Positions 35,200-45,991 of a stretch of 64,000 nucleotides of DNA are shown piece after piece; position 1 is the stretch's first letter; each line of letters opens with the position of its first letter. The position numbers and the translations under genes are program-made. The DNA comes from Bettongia penicillata ogilbyi. Its lineage: Eukaryota; Chordata; Mammalia; Diprotodontia; Potoroidae. The stretch lies in NCBI GenBank assembly GCA_023548195.1, contig JAJHZJ010000419.1:1526273-1590272 (forward strand). The letters are read 5' to 3'. The notes under the pieces were generated by a model. That model searched no databases. It was not told where the DNA came from and was given only the letters and a program-made list of their open reading frames with translations.

Positions 35200-37380
35200 T
35201 CTGACAATGTATTACTCTTAGGGGCAGGAGGAAGAAATACGTCTTGAACGCTGATGCTATTTTCAGAATCTCCCTCTGCTCTCATAATAACACAACCAGT
35301 TCCTATACTTTAAAGTTATGGATCCTTGGTGCTGTTATCTATCGAATTCTAGGTCATTCTCCAAATACCCTTGGCACACAATCTTCTCCAACTCAGCCTC
35401 TCTTCTTTGAATACCCCAATACAGCACTTCTTATTATGACTCTTTTAATATGTCCATACTTAGCTAGCTAGGCTTTCTTTCAACTGATAGATTCCTCCTC
35501 TGGGACCGAGCTCGAATCCTTTCCAGCTTGGAAAACCCCCTAAAGTTTCCACTCTGAGGAACAGCTTTGAGGATCTAGAGTCTCATTCCAACATGAGTGG
35601 TGCTTTGGTGAAGGAAACTATTCCCTATTGAAACAAAAAATAAAATTTACCTTCCCAGTCATCATGTGCCTACATATATGATATACATGTAATTTACCAC
35701 AAACTCTGAATTGTTTGATTAGGCTCTATTTCTGTTTGTCATAAATATACAGTCCTTAAAACTTTATATTTGTAAACAAAATAATACAAAAAAAATTTTC
35801 TGTTGTGTTTACTGAATAAAGGCTTTTGGTAGCTCCTGCAAAGAAAGCAATTCAACAAATGTAGTTCTAGACAGCTGCTCGGGGACAACTACCGAGCATT
35901 ACATATCCAGTATGTCTGTCATAGGCAAAACTTGAATCCAAGTCTTTGTGACTCTGAGGTTGGCTGTCCATCCACTAAGACGCCCCACTTCTCATTTAGA
36001 AAGTTATGTGGTACAGTTGTTTTTCTGGGCAGTTGTTAATTCATGTATTTCTTTTCCCTGTATAAAAATCCATACTGTGCATCAAATGTCAGAAATATAA
36101 ATATGCTTATGTTGCTTTAGTCAAAGAATTGATGTAATGATGCCAACAATAAGGATTTGTAAAAAGGAAATTGCTGTTTCTCTTTTGTGCAATTCTAACC
36201 TACACAGTGGCTGATGCTATTATTAAGTTTCCATAATTGTGTAAGTCATCAATCTATGGCAAAGAACCTTTCTGAGTGTTTGATGAGATCTCAAGCATCA
36301 AGCTGTGCAGCATTAAAAAATGATGAATCTCTGTCCAGGTAAAACTCTGCCCTTTGGCTATAATAATGTATCACCATTTTGTTTACAAATGGGTATTCAC
36401 CATCAGAAATGGGACTCAACATATTGCAGGGAGATTTTTAAAGAGATAAATTGTTAATGCACTAAGTGATTTTGTAACAAAAATAGGTAAAAATCTGATT
36501 GGGAAGACTGAAAAATGATGAAAACTCCCTTTGTAAAAAGAAATTTCAGCAACAAACTGAAATTATTAAGATCCAACTATCCAATTATGTGAGGACTCAA
36601 AATTTTTTCTTCATACTTTTTGTTTTTATATCACAAGCATTTCTGCCTATGCCACCCCTACCTATTCTCCCCACCTTATCCAGTGAACCTTTGCATTTTA
36701 CAAACAATAACTGCTAATGAAGGCCAATTCATACAGCCACTATATCTGATAATGTATGTAGCATTTCATATTTCCAATACCTCTCCCCCAACAAAAGCAA
36801 GGAGTTACATTTCCTTTTCTCTGGAACTGGGATTTGATCATTCTAGCTAGTTACACAGATTCTAAATACATATTCTAAATATGAAGGGTTCAGATTCACT
36901 ATATTGAGCTTCTTGAGAGAATCATTAAAAGAAATCCCTTTGTTGATTTTGTTTGCTATTTTGGACAAAATTATTCCACTATTTATCTTGAAGCTCTATA
37001 CAATGTGTTCTCTTAAGTCCAAACCAGATTTGACATGTGAAAGCAGAAGAATACATCTTTTATTGAAATAAAGGTAACAAGATAAGTCATGGATATTGTT
37101 GGAATTGAACTTTTTCTATTGCTTTGGCTAAGTCTATTCTTTTGAGTTTTGTTTCATCATGTAGGGACAGACAGTTAAAATCTTTATCCATCCCTGTGTA
37201 TCACTAGTTCGCTAACAAGGCACTTAGCTGCCATAAGAAAGTCATAGGTACTTCCATCATTTACCACCTAAGTTTCAATGAATTTTTTCACCTTGACATT
37301 TGGAACACTGGACAGAAATCATAACATAGCAACATTCACCAAAATCCTTTTTGATGCTATATTTTAATGACATGCTTAGA
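35200..37380. other. Low-repeat non-coding block, possible conserved elements
   Basis: About 2.2 kb largely free of recognised repeats. The part at 35990-36480 has the compositional look of conserved non-coding DNA, for example 'ttccataattgtgtaagtca' and 'tttgtttacaaatgggtatt' (forkhead-like GTTTACAAA). No gene recognised. Confidence 0.3.
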
Positions 37381-37384
37381 CTGT

Positions 37385-37620
37385 TGTTTTAATTTTTTAA
37401 TATTAAAAATTTTTTCCTTTCCTACTCACATCTCCTTCCCATTGGGGGAAAAGAAAGAAAAAACAAAGCTGTTGTAACACACATCTTCACAGTTGATAGG
37501 AGCAAGATGAGGCAAGATGTCATGGGGGAAATCTTTGGGATGTCCACCCCAGATGTCATAGAGAGGTACATATCCTGCAGATGACTTATTGTCGCTTCCC
37601 CCTTCTCCCATATATTATCC
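37385..37620 (-). mobile_element. Possible L1-type 3' UTR fragment
   Basis: 'tttttcctttcctactcaca' and 'aagaaagaaaaaacaaagct' resemble the reverse complement of a LINE 3' UTR. Weak. Confidence 0.3.
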
Positions 37621-37637
37621 CTGGAATAGGAAGAGAA

Positions 37638-37765
37638 ATGAATGAATAAATGAAACATTTACTAGGTGCTTACTATTCACTAAGCACACTATAATAAGCT
37701 CTGGAGATTACAAATAAAAATGTAAGATAGTCCCAGCTCTTGATCTCACCTTCTAATGGAGGAGA
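37638..37765 (+). mobile_element. CATTTATTAAGC-type repeat
   Basis: 'gaaacatttactaggtgctt', 'cactataataagctctggag' and 'ccagctcttgatctcacctt'. Confidence 0.6.
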
Positions 37766-38639
37766 CAACATATAGAAGGCTTCATGTGGAAGTCTGATGG
37801 AAAGGTCCCATGATCATTAGGGTATGGTGGCAAACCATATGGGAATGTCTTTTTTTTTTAATGTCTTGTTTAACAAAAGGGAAAAAGAGAAGCAGAGGTA
37901 GTGGTAAAGAATGAGGGAGGAGAATATCCAAGGTGTGAGGAAACCCTTGTACCTACTGGCAGTATAATACTGGGGAAGCCATTTAAACTCTCAGTCTCTG
38001 TTTACTCCTCCCCTTCCCTGAAATTCTCTAAGACTATAAAATGCAGAAGAGTCATTGATCTGATCTGCATTGATACATGGAGTTTCCTCACTGGGACTTA
38101 CCCACACAATTCCAATCACAGATCTGCAACCAAAACAAGTCTTTGGACACTCATCACCTCATGGCTGCCCCCACTACATGTTTCCAGGAACTGTTATTCC
38201 ACTCCCTAGTTATTTCCCTCTACCTCCCAACCTAATAGGAACAGAGAACACAGCCAAACTCAGAGCCTGTGTGTTAAAGATAATCACTGGCAACCCTCGC
38301 TGTGTTGAGACACTTCCTGTTCAACTATAGCAGAGAATTTTTGGAGTCCTGACTTCTCTCACAGCCCCTAGATGAACCTGGGAGCGGGGAGAGGGAGGGC
38401 ACTAATGGTTGGGGAATCAGGGAAATCTCCATGTTGAAGATGGTGCTGGAACAGAGTTTGAAGAACCAGTCTAGCTAAGTTCATAGAGGTTAATCACCAG
38501 ATGATGGATTTATTTGGCTCCAGAGACTTATTTAATTGGTATTTAAAAAATAACATACAAAAAGAGGTTTTTATTTATATTGGTGCACATGGATGACATC
38601 CCAGGTATACTTGGAGAATTAATAAGTGTAAGTTCCATT

Positions 38640-39155
38640 TAATATATATGTATATACACATGTATATATACATAATATATATACATATATCCCATGATGT
38701 AGCGTATGTAGTATGTGCATATATATGCATATATACATACACATATATGTAGACATCACATATGTTATCTACACACACATACACACACACATACAAAGCG
38801 GAGACTGGATCTATGATTCCCATGTGAGGAAATGCCCTCTACCAAATTAGATTGGCACCTTTTCTGAAACTTAGAGTTTTAGAGTTACTGAGAGCACTGG
38901 GAAGTTAAGTGACTTTCCAGGTGTTACAATGGAACTTGAACCCAGGCATTTTTGGCTTTTATGCTAGTTCTTTATGTACTACACCATGTTACCTCTCTGT
39001 ACAAAATAAATGCAAGGTTTTACTTGTGTAACTGGTGACAGTCAGCACAATTTTCTTTTTGTGGTTCACAGACTTCTTTTGATATAGTTTCAACAAAGTG
39101 GAGGATGACTTTACAACTGACAGCTTTCCAGGTTTGACAGTCCATGTAAGTATTG
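38640..39155 (+). repeat. Dispersed repeat shared with 48770-49225, copy 1
   Basis: A TATATACA-rich microsatellite (38640-38800) is followed by a CORE-SINE-like part ('gattcccatgtgaggaaatg', 'gagcactgggaagttaagtg') and then by 'ggtgacagtcagcacaattt' up to 'gacagtccatgtaa'. All these parts recur in the same order at 48.8 kb. Confidence 0.65.
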
Positions 39156-39404
39156 TCATCATAGTGACATATGCCTCATGCAGGCTAGGATGGTTTTTAC
39201 CTAAAAAAACAATGGAAGTGTCACCAGTTCAGTCCAGGGGACCAAGGCTCACCAAGACTTTGGTTCAACTTCCTGTCTGCCTTAGTACAAAAGCCAGTAC
39301 ATGAGGAGTCACTACATAGTTTGCACAAGCTTGTATTGTTTAGGACCACAACAGTTTATGAAGAAATAGGGTATCTGTGTACAACTGAATGAATTCTGTT
39401 TCCT

Positions 39405-40080
39405 TGTAGAAAATCCTTTCTTTTTAAAATTAAATTTTATGTTTTTCATTTAATCATTGTTTATTTTGTCTGCCTTCACATTTCCATTATTGCATTAAAA
39501 AAGAAAGAAATAAAAATCAAACTTTTGTAAAAATATATGTAGTCAAGCAAAAAAAAAAAAGATCCTCACATTGTTTCTGCCAAAAAATGTATGTCTCATT
39601 CTGCATATTGAGTTCATCACCTCTCTGTAAAGAGGTGGGTGGCAGGCAACATCTTTTGTTCATTGAGATATGTCATTGGCTACTGCATTGCTAAAAGTTC
39701 TCAAGTCTTACAAAATTGTCTTTCTTTACAGTGTTGTCATAAACCAGGCCTGTACAACCTCTGACCCTTGGGCTGCTTATGGTCCTTGGACAGCTTGCAG
39801 CACACCAAAGGATTTCATAAGACCCACGAAAAATGTAGAGGAAGACAACGTAGAGGTTTGCACGTAGAGGAAACCCTTTGACATGCTGCAAATGGCCCTT
39901 GAGCTGAAGGTTCTGCAGGCCTGTTATAAATTGTTCTTCTGGTTCTGCTCATGTCACTTTTCATTAGTTCATAAAAGACTTCCTAGGTTTCTCTAAAACT
40001 ATTCCTTTGGTCATTTCTTAAAGCATAATAGTCTGAGTATTCTTTCTATGCTAATGTTGAGTAAACCTTTTGTCAAATGT
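39405..40080 (-). mobile_element. L1 3' end, interrupted by a MITE
   Basis: On the minus strand it runs from about 40045 ('gaaatgaccaaaggaatagt') through 'atgagcagaaccagaagaac' to the 3' UTR near 39410. The hAT-type insert at 39745-39923 splits it, and the L1 sequence resumes on both sides in register. Confidence 0.7.
39745..39923. mobile_element. hAT-type MITE nested in L1
   Basis: 179 bp with terminal inverted repeats CAGGCCTGTACAACCT and AGGTTCTGCAGGCCTG (14 of 16 bases pair). The flanking octamers TCATAAAC and TTATAAAT agree at 6 of 8 positions, consistent with an old 8-bp hAT target duplication. The interior lacks an ORF, so it would depend on a transposase supplied in trans. Confidence 0.75.
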
Positions 40081-40344
40081 TATATGGCCAACTAAGGGTC
40101 TCATTCCAAACCTAAACTTCCATACATCATGAATCACATTCCATGTAGGCCTCCTCCTGGTAGGTGTTTTTAGAGAAAGGGTGAATAAGCAGACAGGGAA
40201 AGAGAGGAAGTAACCAGAGTTGGTTCATCTGTTCAAGGATCATTGTATTTTATGGTCCTTAAAGGAAAGGGTTCATTGGCAGTTCATCCAACCCTAGAAA
40301 CTTTAATAGAAATGAAAGAGTGAGACCTTCACAAAATGTTATAT

Positions 40345-40470
40345 ACAAGGAACCTTAAGAGATCATCTTATTGTACAGATGAGGAAACAGGCCCAGAGAG
40401 AGAAAGTCATTTGTCTAAAATCAGCTAGCTAGGGGATTGATCTTGTATCTTCATACTTCCAGTCTTTTTG
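40345..40470 (+). mobile_element. CORE-SINE fragment
   Basis: 'aaccttaagagatcatctta', 'tgtacagatgaggaaacagg', 'cccagagagagaaagtcat'. Confidence 0.65.
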
Positions 40471-40499
40471 AAGCATTATAAGATAATGTTTTTTGTCTC

Positions 40500-41055
40500 C
40501 CACATTCAGTCTAAACCTTCCCTTGATCCTGTTACCTCCTTAAGCTACTTTCCTCTCTCCTTCCTTTTGCCACTAAACTTTTCAAAATGCTCTAAATTCA
40601 TGCCTTCATTTCCTTATACTCTTTTGCCTCTTTATGATTTGTTTTGCTGAAATTATTCTGGTGAAGTTACCTTTTCCAAGATCACCAATGATATTATCAT
40701 CAAATTCAGTGTTTTTTCTTAGTCCTCATCCTTCTTCATATTCGCATTTAACGCTGGTAACCACTCCTTCTTGTAACTCTCCCCACCCTTTTAGCTTCTG
40801 GCACTCACACTTTTCCCCATTCACTCCTACCCTTGTAGCCACTTTTCTGTTTTCTTCAATGGAAAACTTTTCTTTGTCCCATCCCTAGCTAAGAATATTC
40901 TCTAAAATTTCCATCTCTACCAGAAACCTAGTTCAGGTCACTATAACCTCTCATTTGTGCAATTAAAATAACTTGACTGTGCCTCTAGACCCTATCCTAA
41001 TTTCACTCCCCTGCTCAGAATCATTCAATGGATACTCTTGGTCTTGCTTTTCCAG
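40500..41055 (+). pseudogene. L2 LINE ORF relic (RT-proximal region)
   Basis: 'gaaattattctggtgaagtt', 'caagatcaccaatgatatta' and 'tttttcttagtcctcatcct' correspond to the start of the L2 RT region, the sense counterpart of 14829-14888. The end ('ctcccctgctcagaatcatt') matches the 3' part, so the middle is deleted. Frames are broken. Confidence 0.6.
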
Positions 41056-41059
41056 CTTT

Positions 41060-41180
41060 TTTTTTTTTGGTCAAAAGGTCAAACCTAGCCAAAATGAACC
41101 CATGCCGAATGAAGTGAGCAGAACCAGGGGAAATGCCCTCCTCCCAATAAAGAGGTGGAGGACTATGAGTTTGGAATATA
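41060..41180 (+). mobile_element. Short L1 3' fragment
   Basis: 'gaatgaagtgagcagaacca' is the L1 ORF2-end block also present at 58.74 and 29.77 kb. The surroundings are too decayed to bound. Confidence 0.4.
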
Positions 41181-41751
41181 GTATCTATACCTAGATACTT
41201 GGTTCCTTGTGTCTATTGTTTTTCTTAAAGGTGTCTATTGATAGCAAAGGAGGTTGCTATGGCAGGAGAAATTTGTGAGAAAAGTAACTGTAGAGCAAAA
41301 ACTTTGAAGTATAAAATAAAATAAAATGTATTGACATATTCCATGTACCTATCAATGTTAGAAATAAATATTTTATACTTTTTAAAAAATAAAGTGAATT
41401 CAGATTATGTTTTGAGAGTTTTCTGAGATGTTCATCAGTTTCTATGGAATTAATTGAAGACACCTTAGGGTGTCCCAAAGCTTGGGGCAGTGTTTAGTAG
41501 GAGGGATGAGGAAGGAAGGGAAGCAGTACTCTAAATGAGGACTGTTTAAAATCAGTCAGTTTTGGAAGCTGTTCTAACTTTTTCAGGGCACTTACTAAAT
41601 GGCATTCTGTGGTATAAAAGAGTTAATGTCGCCTCTGAGGGAGGATGCATGAATTACAACCAGTGTTTTTCTTCCATTATTTGAATATTTAGACAGATGA
41701 TGGAGGACAGGACTAATATTTACCTCACAGGGTCATAGCACGAGGCTCTTT

Positions 41752-41983
41752 GAGGCAACTGGCACAGTATATAGAGCTGTGGGTCTTCAGTCAGAAAGAC
41801 CGAACTTCATATTTCTCCTTGGACACATATTGACAGAAGAATCCTGGTCAATTCAATTAAACTCTGTCTGCCTCAGTTTCTTTGTCTCTCTAATGAGAAT
41901 AATCATGGCACCTATCTTGCAGGGTTAGCTCAAAGGAGATAATAGTCACAATATTTGGCACACTGTAATCACTTAATGAAGAC
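41752..41983 (+). mobile_element. tRNA-head SINE with MIR-like tail
   Basis: 'gaggcaactggcacagtata' head, 'aactctgtctgcctcagttt', then 'ttgcagggttagctcaaagg'. Its tail runs directly into the TTCC array. Confidence 0.7.
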
Positions 41984-42225
41984 TTCCTTCCTTCCTTCCT
42001 TCCTTCCTTCCTTCCTTCCTTCCTTCCTTCCTTCCTTCCTCCCTTCCTTCCTTCCTTCCTCCCTTCCTTCCTTCCTCCCTTCCTTCCTCTCTCCCTTCCT
42101 TCCTTCCTTCCTTCCTTCCTTCCTTCCTTCCTTCCTTCCTTCCTTCCTTCCTTCCTTCCTTCCTTCCTTCCTCCCATCCCCTCCTCTTTCCTTTCCTCCT
42201 TCCATCCTTCTTTCCTTCCTTCCTT
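41984..42225. repeat. (TTCC)n tetranucleotide array
   Basis: About 240 bp of TTCC with CCCTTCC variants. Open frames on both strands are artefacts. The array sits between a SINE tail ('cacttaatgaag') and an L2-like end ('gcacttaataaatgctcatt'), so it probably grew from a SINE 3' tail. Confidence 0.97.
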
Positions 42226-42617
42226 GCCCCAAAGTAAGCACTTAATAAATGCTCATTCATTACTTCATAGCTCATAGAATCATAATATTAGATTTGGAAG
42301 TGACCATTTCATGACCCCGTTTGGGTTTTTCCTGGCAAAGAAACTGGAGTGGTTTGCATTTCCTTCTCCAGGAAGAGACTGTAGAAGTCTAGGTTTTACT
42401 ATAAGTCATCTTTCCCCACACCACTGTTCTTTAGACTACAGTATGATTCCATTCAATTTCATTTATGTTACTGGAATCATTACACATAGAATTAAATAAT
42501 TTCTGACTTTTCTTATATATAATCATTTATTTTTCTTGAGGGGATACATGATATAATCTATAGGAATCTAAATTAATGTAATACTAAGCAATGTTATGAA
42601 GAGATTATACTGAATTT

Positions 42618-42632
42618 AAGAAAGCAATTCTT
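42618..42632 (+). repeat. Target-site duplication, 5' copy
   Basis: AAGAAAGCAATTCTT, identical to 46022-46036. The antisense nick context CTT|AAA fits L1 endonuclease preference. Confidence 0.95.
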
Positions 42633-43296
42633 GGGGCGGAGCCAAGATGGCGGAGTAGAAGGACGCACGTTTACGAGCTCCGAAACCAAAGCCCATGGAA
42701 TTGGTGTAGAAAGAGTCCCCCATAGATTCTGGGTGAGTGCAAGGTGTGCAGAGGCAGAGTGGAGGAGATTTCCGTCCCAGGGAGCCCTCAAGACCCGTCC
42801 CCAGGGTCCGGCGCGCCCCGGAGAGTAAACCCGACCCCCAGCGCTGCCCTGGCCGAGGCCTCAGAGAAGCGAATCCGAGCAGGCTTCAGAGACGGAAGCT
42901 GAAGCAGCCGGGAAAGTCCCTCCGCCCACAGAAGCAGGTCAGTGAGAGAGGCCGCGCTGAAGGAGAGGGGAAGCAGGGAGCCTCCGTGACTCGGGCCCCC
43001 TCGGAGGAAGCGGCGGCGGCGGGGACGGGGGCAGGAAGCGGGTGGCGGCAGAGGCGTGGGCTGGGGCTGAGGCGGCAGCGACCCGGGACTCAGGAATCCC
43101 CCAGCTGCAGGCGGGATCTTCATTACGGAAGATTCCCGCATAAAACCTGACGGAGCTGAGCCTGGGAAACGGCCCTGTCCCCGCCCCGCTCTGTTGCTGA
43201 AGACTTCTGCTCGGGACCCCCGGGGGAGCTGAGATTGGGAGGCGGGCCCCCCACCCCGCCCCCACCCGCTCCATTCTTGAGAGTCGCTGCATAAAG

Positions 43297-43333
<37 letters not shown>

Positions 43334-43507
43334 AGGGATCAGAGTCTCGGAGACAGCCCTGGCCCCGCCCCAGCACCTGAACTAAAGCTCACTGATTGAC
43401 AGCCAGCAGGAGGAAAGCCCATTTGAATCTCAGAGGCCAGGCGCTGGCTGGGCGGATCCAGGCGGGGGTGGAAGGGAATCTCAGAGGTCAAGTAACTGGC
43501 TGGGAAA
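42633..43507 (+). promoter_or_regulatory. L1-type 5' UTR / internal promoter with YY1-like site
   Basis: Starts GGGGCGGAGCCAAGATGGCG. CAAGATGGCGG (42643-42653) is a YY1-type site at the position known to set the transcription start in primate L1s. The region is GC-rich with many CpGs, unlike the flanks, so it is a plausible RNA polymerase II internal promoter and methylation target. Short frames within it have no recognised product. Confidence 0.8.
43297..43332. repeat. Poly(C) run of 36 bases
   Basis: Uninterrupted C36 (G36 on the other strand) inside the 5' UTR. It could form G-quadruplex or i-motif structures and is prone to length error in sequencing. Confidence 0.95.
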
Positions 43508-44614
43508 ATGCCTAGAAAGGGGAAGAAAAATAAGACTTTAGAGAGTTTTTTCCAACAAATGCAAATGATCCCGACCTTCGGATCTGATGGGGAGGACGAG
43601 AACGTATTTTTCCCATCAGGGAAAGATGTGGAGGGCGGGGCCTCAGTACCCCAGACACCCCAGGGGGGTGTTGGGTGGGCTCAGGCCTTGGAAGAGCTTA
43701 AAAAGGATTTTGAAAAGCAAGTTAGACAGGTGGAGGAAAGACTGGGAAAAGAAATGACAAAGATGCAAGAAGAGTATGAAAAAAAGGTCAATATCTTGGT
43801 AAAGGAGACCCAAAAAAATGCTGAGGAAATTAACACCCTGAAAAATAGGCTCACTCAATTGGCAAAAGAGGTTCAAAAAGCCAATGAGGAGAAGAATGCA
43901 TTCAAAAGCAAAATGAGCCAAATGGAAAAAGAAGCTCAAAAGCTCACTGAATTTAATAGTTCTCTCAAAATTAGAATGGAACAGATGGAGTCTAATGATT
44001 TTATGAGAAACCAAGAAATCACCAAACAAAACCAAAAGAACAATAAAATGGAAGAGAATGTGAAATATCTCATGGGAAAAACAACTGACCTGGAAAATAG
44101 ATCAAGGAGAGACAACTTAAAAATTATGGGACTACCTGAAAGCCATGATCAAAAAAAGAGCCTAGACATCGTCTTGCATGAAATTATCAAGGAAAACTGC
44201 CCTGACATTCTAGAACCAGAGGGCAAAATAAGTATTGAAAGAATCCATCGATCACCACCTGAAAGAGATCCAAAAAGAGAAACTCCTAGGAACATTGTGG
44301 CCAAATTCCAGAACTCCCAGCTCAAGGAAAAAATCTTGCAAGCAGCCAGAAACAAACAATTCCAGTACTGTGGTAATACAATCAGGATAACCCAAGATCT
44401 AGCAGCTTCTACATTAAGGGATCGAAGGGCGTGGAATAGGATATTCCAGAAGGCAAAGGAACTAGGACTCAAACCAAGAATCACCTACCCGGCTAAACTG
44501 AGTATAATATTTCAAGGGAAAATATGGTCTTTCAATGAAACAGAGGACTTTCAATCATTCTTGATGAAAAAACCAGAGCTGAAAAGAAAATTTGACTTTC
44601 AAACACAAGAATGA
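43508..44614 (+). CDS. LINE-1 ORF1 protein (ORF1p), intact, 368 aa
   Basis: Encodes the trimeric RNA-binding chaperone that coats L1 RNA in cytoplasmic particles. The start ATG has A at -3 and follows the 5' UTR directly. Residues 1-57 form a basic then Gly/Pro-containing N-terminus. About 58-195 is a long charged heptad region (EELKKDFEKQ..., KNRLTQLAKEVQKANEEKN), the trimerising coiled coil. About 198-282 is the RRM-like domain, with RRDNLKIMGLPES near its start and RNIVAKFQNSQLKEKILQAA near its end. About 285-360 is the C-terminal domain with the hallmark RITYPAKLS at 324-332. Length is near that of known L1 ORF1p (human about 338). There is no stop or frameshift. Because the element lacks ORF2, retrotransposition would need ORF2p from another L1. 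Family assignment is strong; activity is not shown by sequence. Confidence 0.93.
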   Translation: MPRKGKKNKTLESFFQQMQMIPTFGSDGEDENVFFPSGKDVEGGASVPQTPQGGVGWAQALEELKKDFEKQVRQVEERLGKEMTKMQEEYEKKVNILVKETQKNAEEINTLKNRLTQLAKEVQKANEEKNAFKSKMSQMEKEAQKLTEFNSSLKIRMEQMESNDFMRNQEITKQNQKNNKMEENVKYLMGKTTDLENRSRRDNLKIMGLPESHDQKKSLDIVLHEIIKENCPDILEPEGKISIERIHRSPPERDPKRETPRNIVAKFQNSQLKEKILQAARNKQFQYCGNTIRITQDLAASTLRDRRAWNRIFQKAKELGLKPRITYPAKLSIIFQGKIWSFNETEDFQSFLMKKPELKRKFDFQTQE

Positions 44615-45991
44615 GAGGAAGCATGCAAAAGTAAACAGCAAGGAGAAGTATTAAGGGACTTACCAGAAATGAACTGTTTGCATTCATACATGGAAGGACA
44701 ATATTTCTAACTCTTAAAACTTTTCAGTATCTGGGTGGTTGGTGGGACCACACATACACATGTACACGCATGCACACACATACACACATGCATTCACATG
44801 CAGAGACAGAGAGCACAGATTGAACTGAATAGGATGGGACCATACCTTAAAAGGAATTAAGGTAAATGATGAGAGAGAAATGTAGTGAGAGGAAAGAGGG
44901 AGAAATGGAAGGGGGTAACTATATGTCATTTAAGAGGCAAGTAGGAGATGTTTTTAGTGGAGGGAAAAAGAGGAGAGCTGAAGAAAAAAAAAACAAACAA
45001 ACAAACAAAAGTTTACCCTCATCACATTTGACTAAATGAAGGAGTGAAATGCACACTCATTTTGGTATGAAAACCTATCTTACAGTATAAGAAAGCGGGG
45101 GAGAAGGAGATATTGGGGGGGGATGATGGAAGGGAGGGCAAAGGGAGGAGGGAGTAATTGAAAGTCAACACTTGGGGAGGGACAGGATCAAAGAGAAACA
45201 ATGAGGGGCAGGTGAGGAGGGATGGCAATTCAGTTAGTCTTACACAACACGACTATCAGGAAGGTCATTTGCAAAGCTACACAGATATGGCCTATAATGA
45301 ATTGCCTGCCGTACCAAAGGGAATGGGTGGGGAGGGAGGGATGGGGAGAATTTGGAACTCAAAGTTTTAGGAACAATTGTTTAGTATTGCTGTTGCAACT
45401 AGGAAAGAAGACATACAGTTAATGAGGAATAGAAAGTCATCTGGCCCTACAGGAGAAAAGAGAAGATAGAGACAAGGGAAGGGAGGGATGACAGAAGAGA
45501 GGACAGATTGGAGATAGGGAAAATTAGATTGCTTGGGGTATTGGGGTGGGGGGAGGGGAGAAAAAGGGAGAAAAAAAATTTGGAACCCAAGGATGTCCAG
45601 TCTTACAAAAGATTGCTAAAATTTCAATGTGCTCATTTACACCTCAGTGATCAGCAAATGCTACAAATAAGGGTTGAGTTTATTGTTTTGTTATCAAGAA
45701 TTAGGAAAATGCTAATAATGGAGATTAAATTGAAAAATGTGTGTTCATACTTCTGTCCTCCTCTTGTTAAACATTTCCCAGCATATTCCTGCTACGGATC
45801 TAACTAAAATTTAATTGAAGTAATAAATTTAGCAAACTAGTAAAACATAAAATGAGCCCACACACACATTATCAGCCTTCTTTTATATTACTAACAAAAC
45901 CCAGCAGGAAGCAGAATGGATAAAATATTTGGAAATATACAACAGAAACAGGACTTCTGTGACTAATACTATTAAAGCACTGTTTTCAGAA

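Noticed and set aside
41890..42275. Overlapping Ser-Pro-Phe-Leu and Glu-Gly-Arg-Lys ORFs on both strands
   Set aside because: Translation of the second (TTCC)n array in several frames.
42737..43376. Several ORFs over 110 codons in the L1 5' UTR
   Set aside because: Overlapping frames on both strands of GC-rich promoter DNA, including Gly or Pro runs from the poly(C) tract.
43643..44484. Reverse-strand ORFs inside ORF1
   Set aside because: Shadows of the real plus-strand ORF1p frame.
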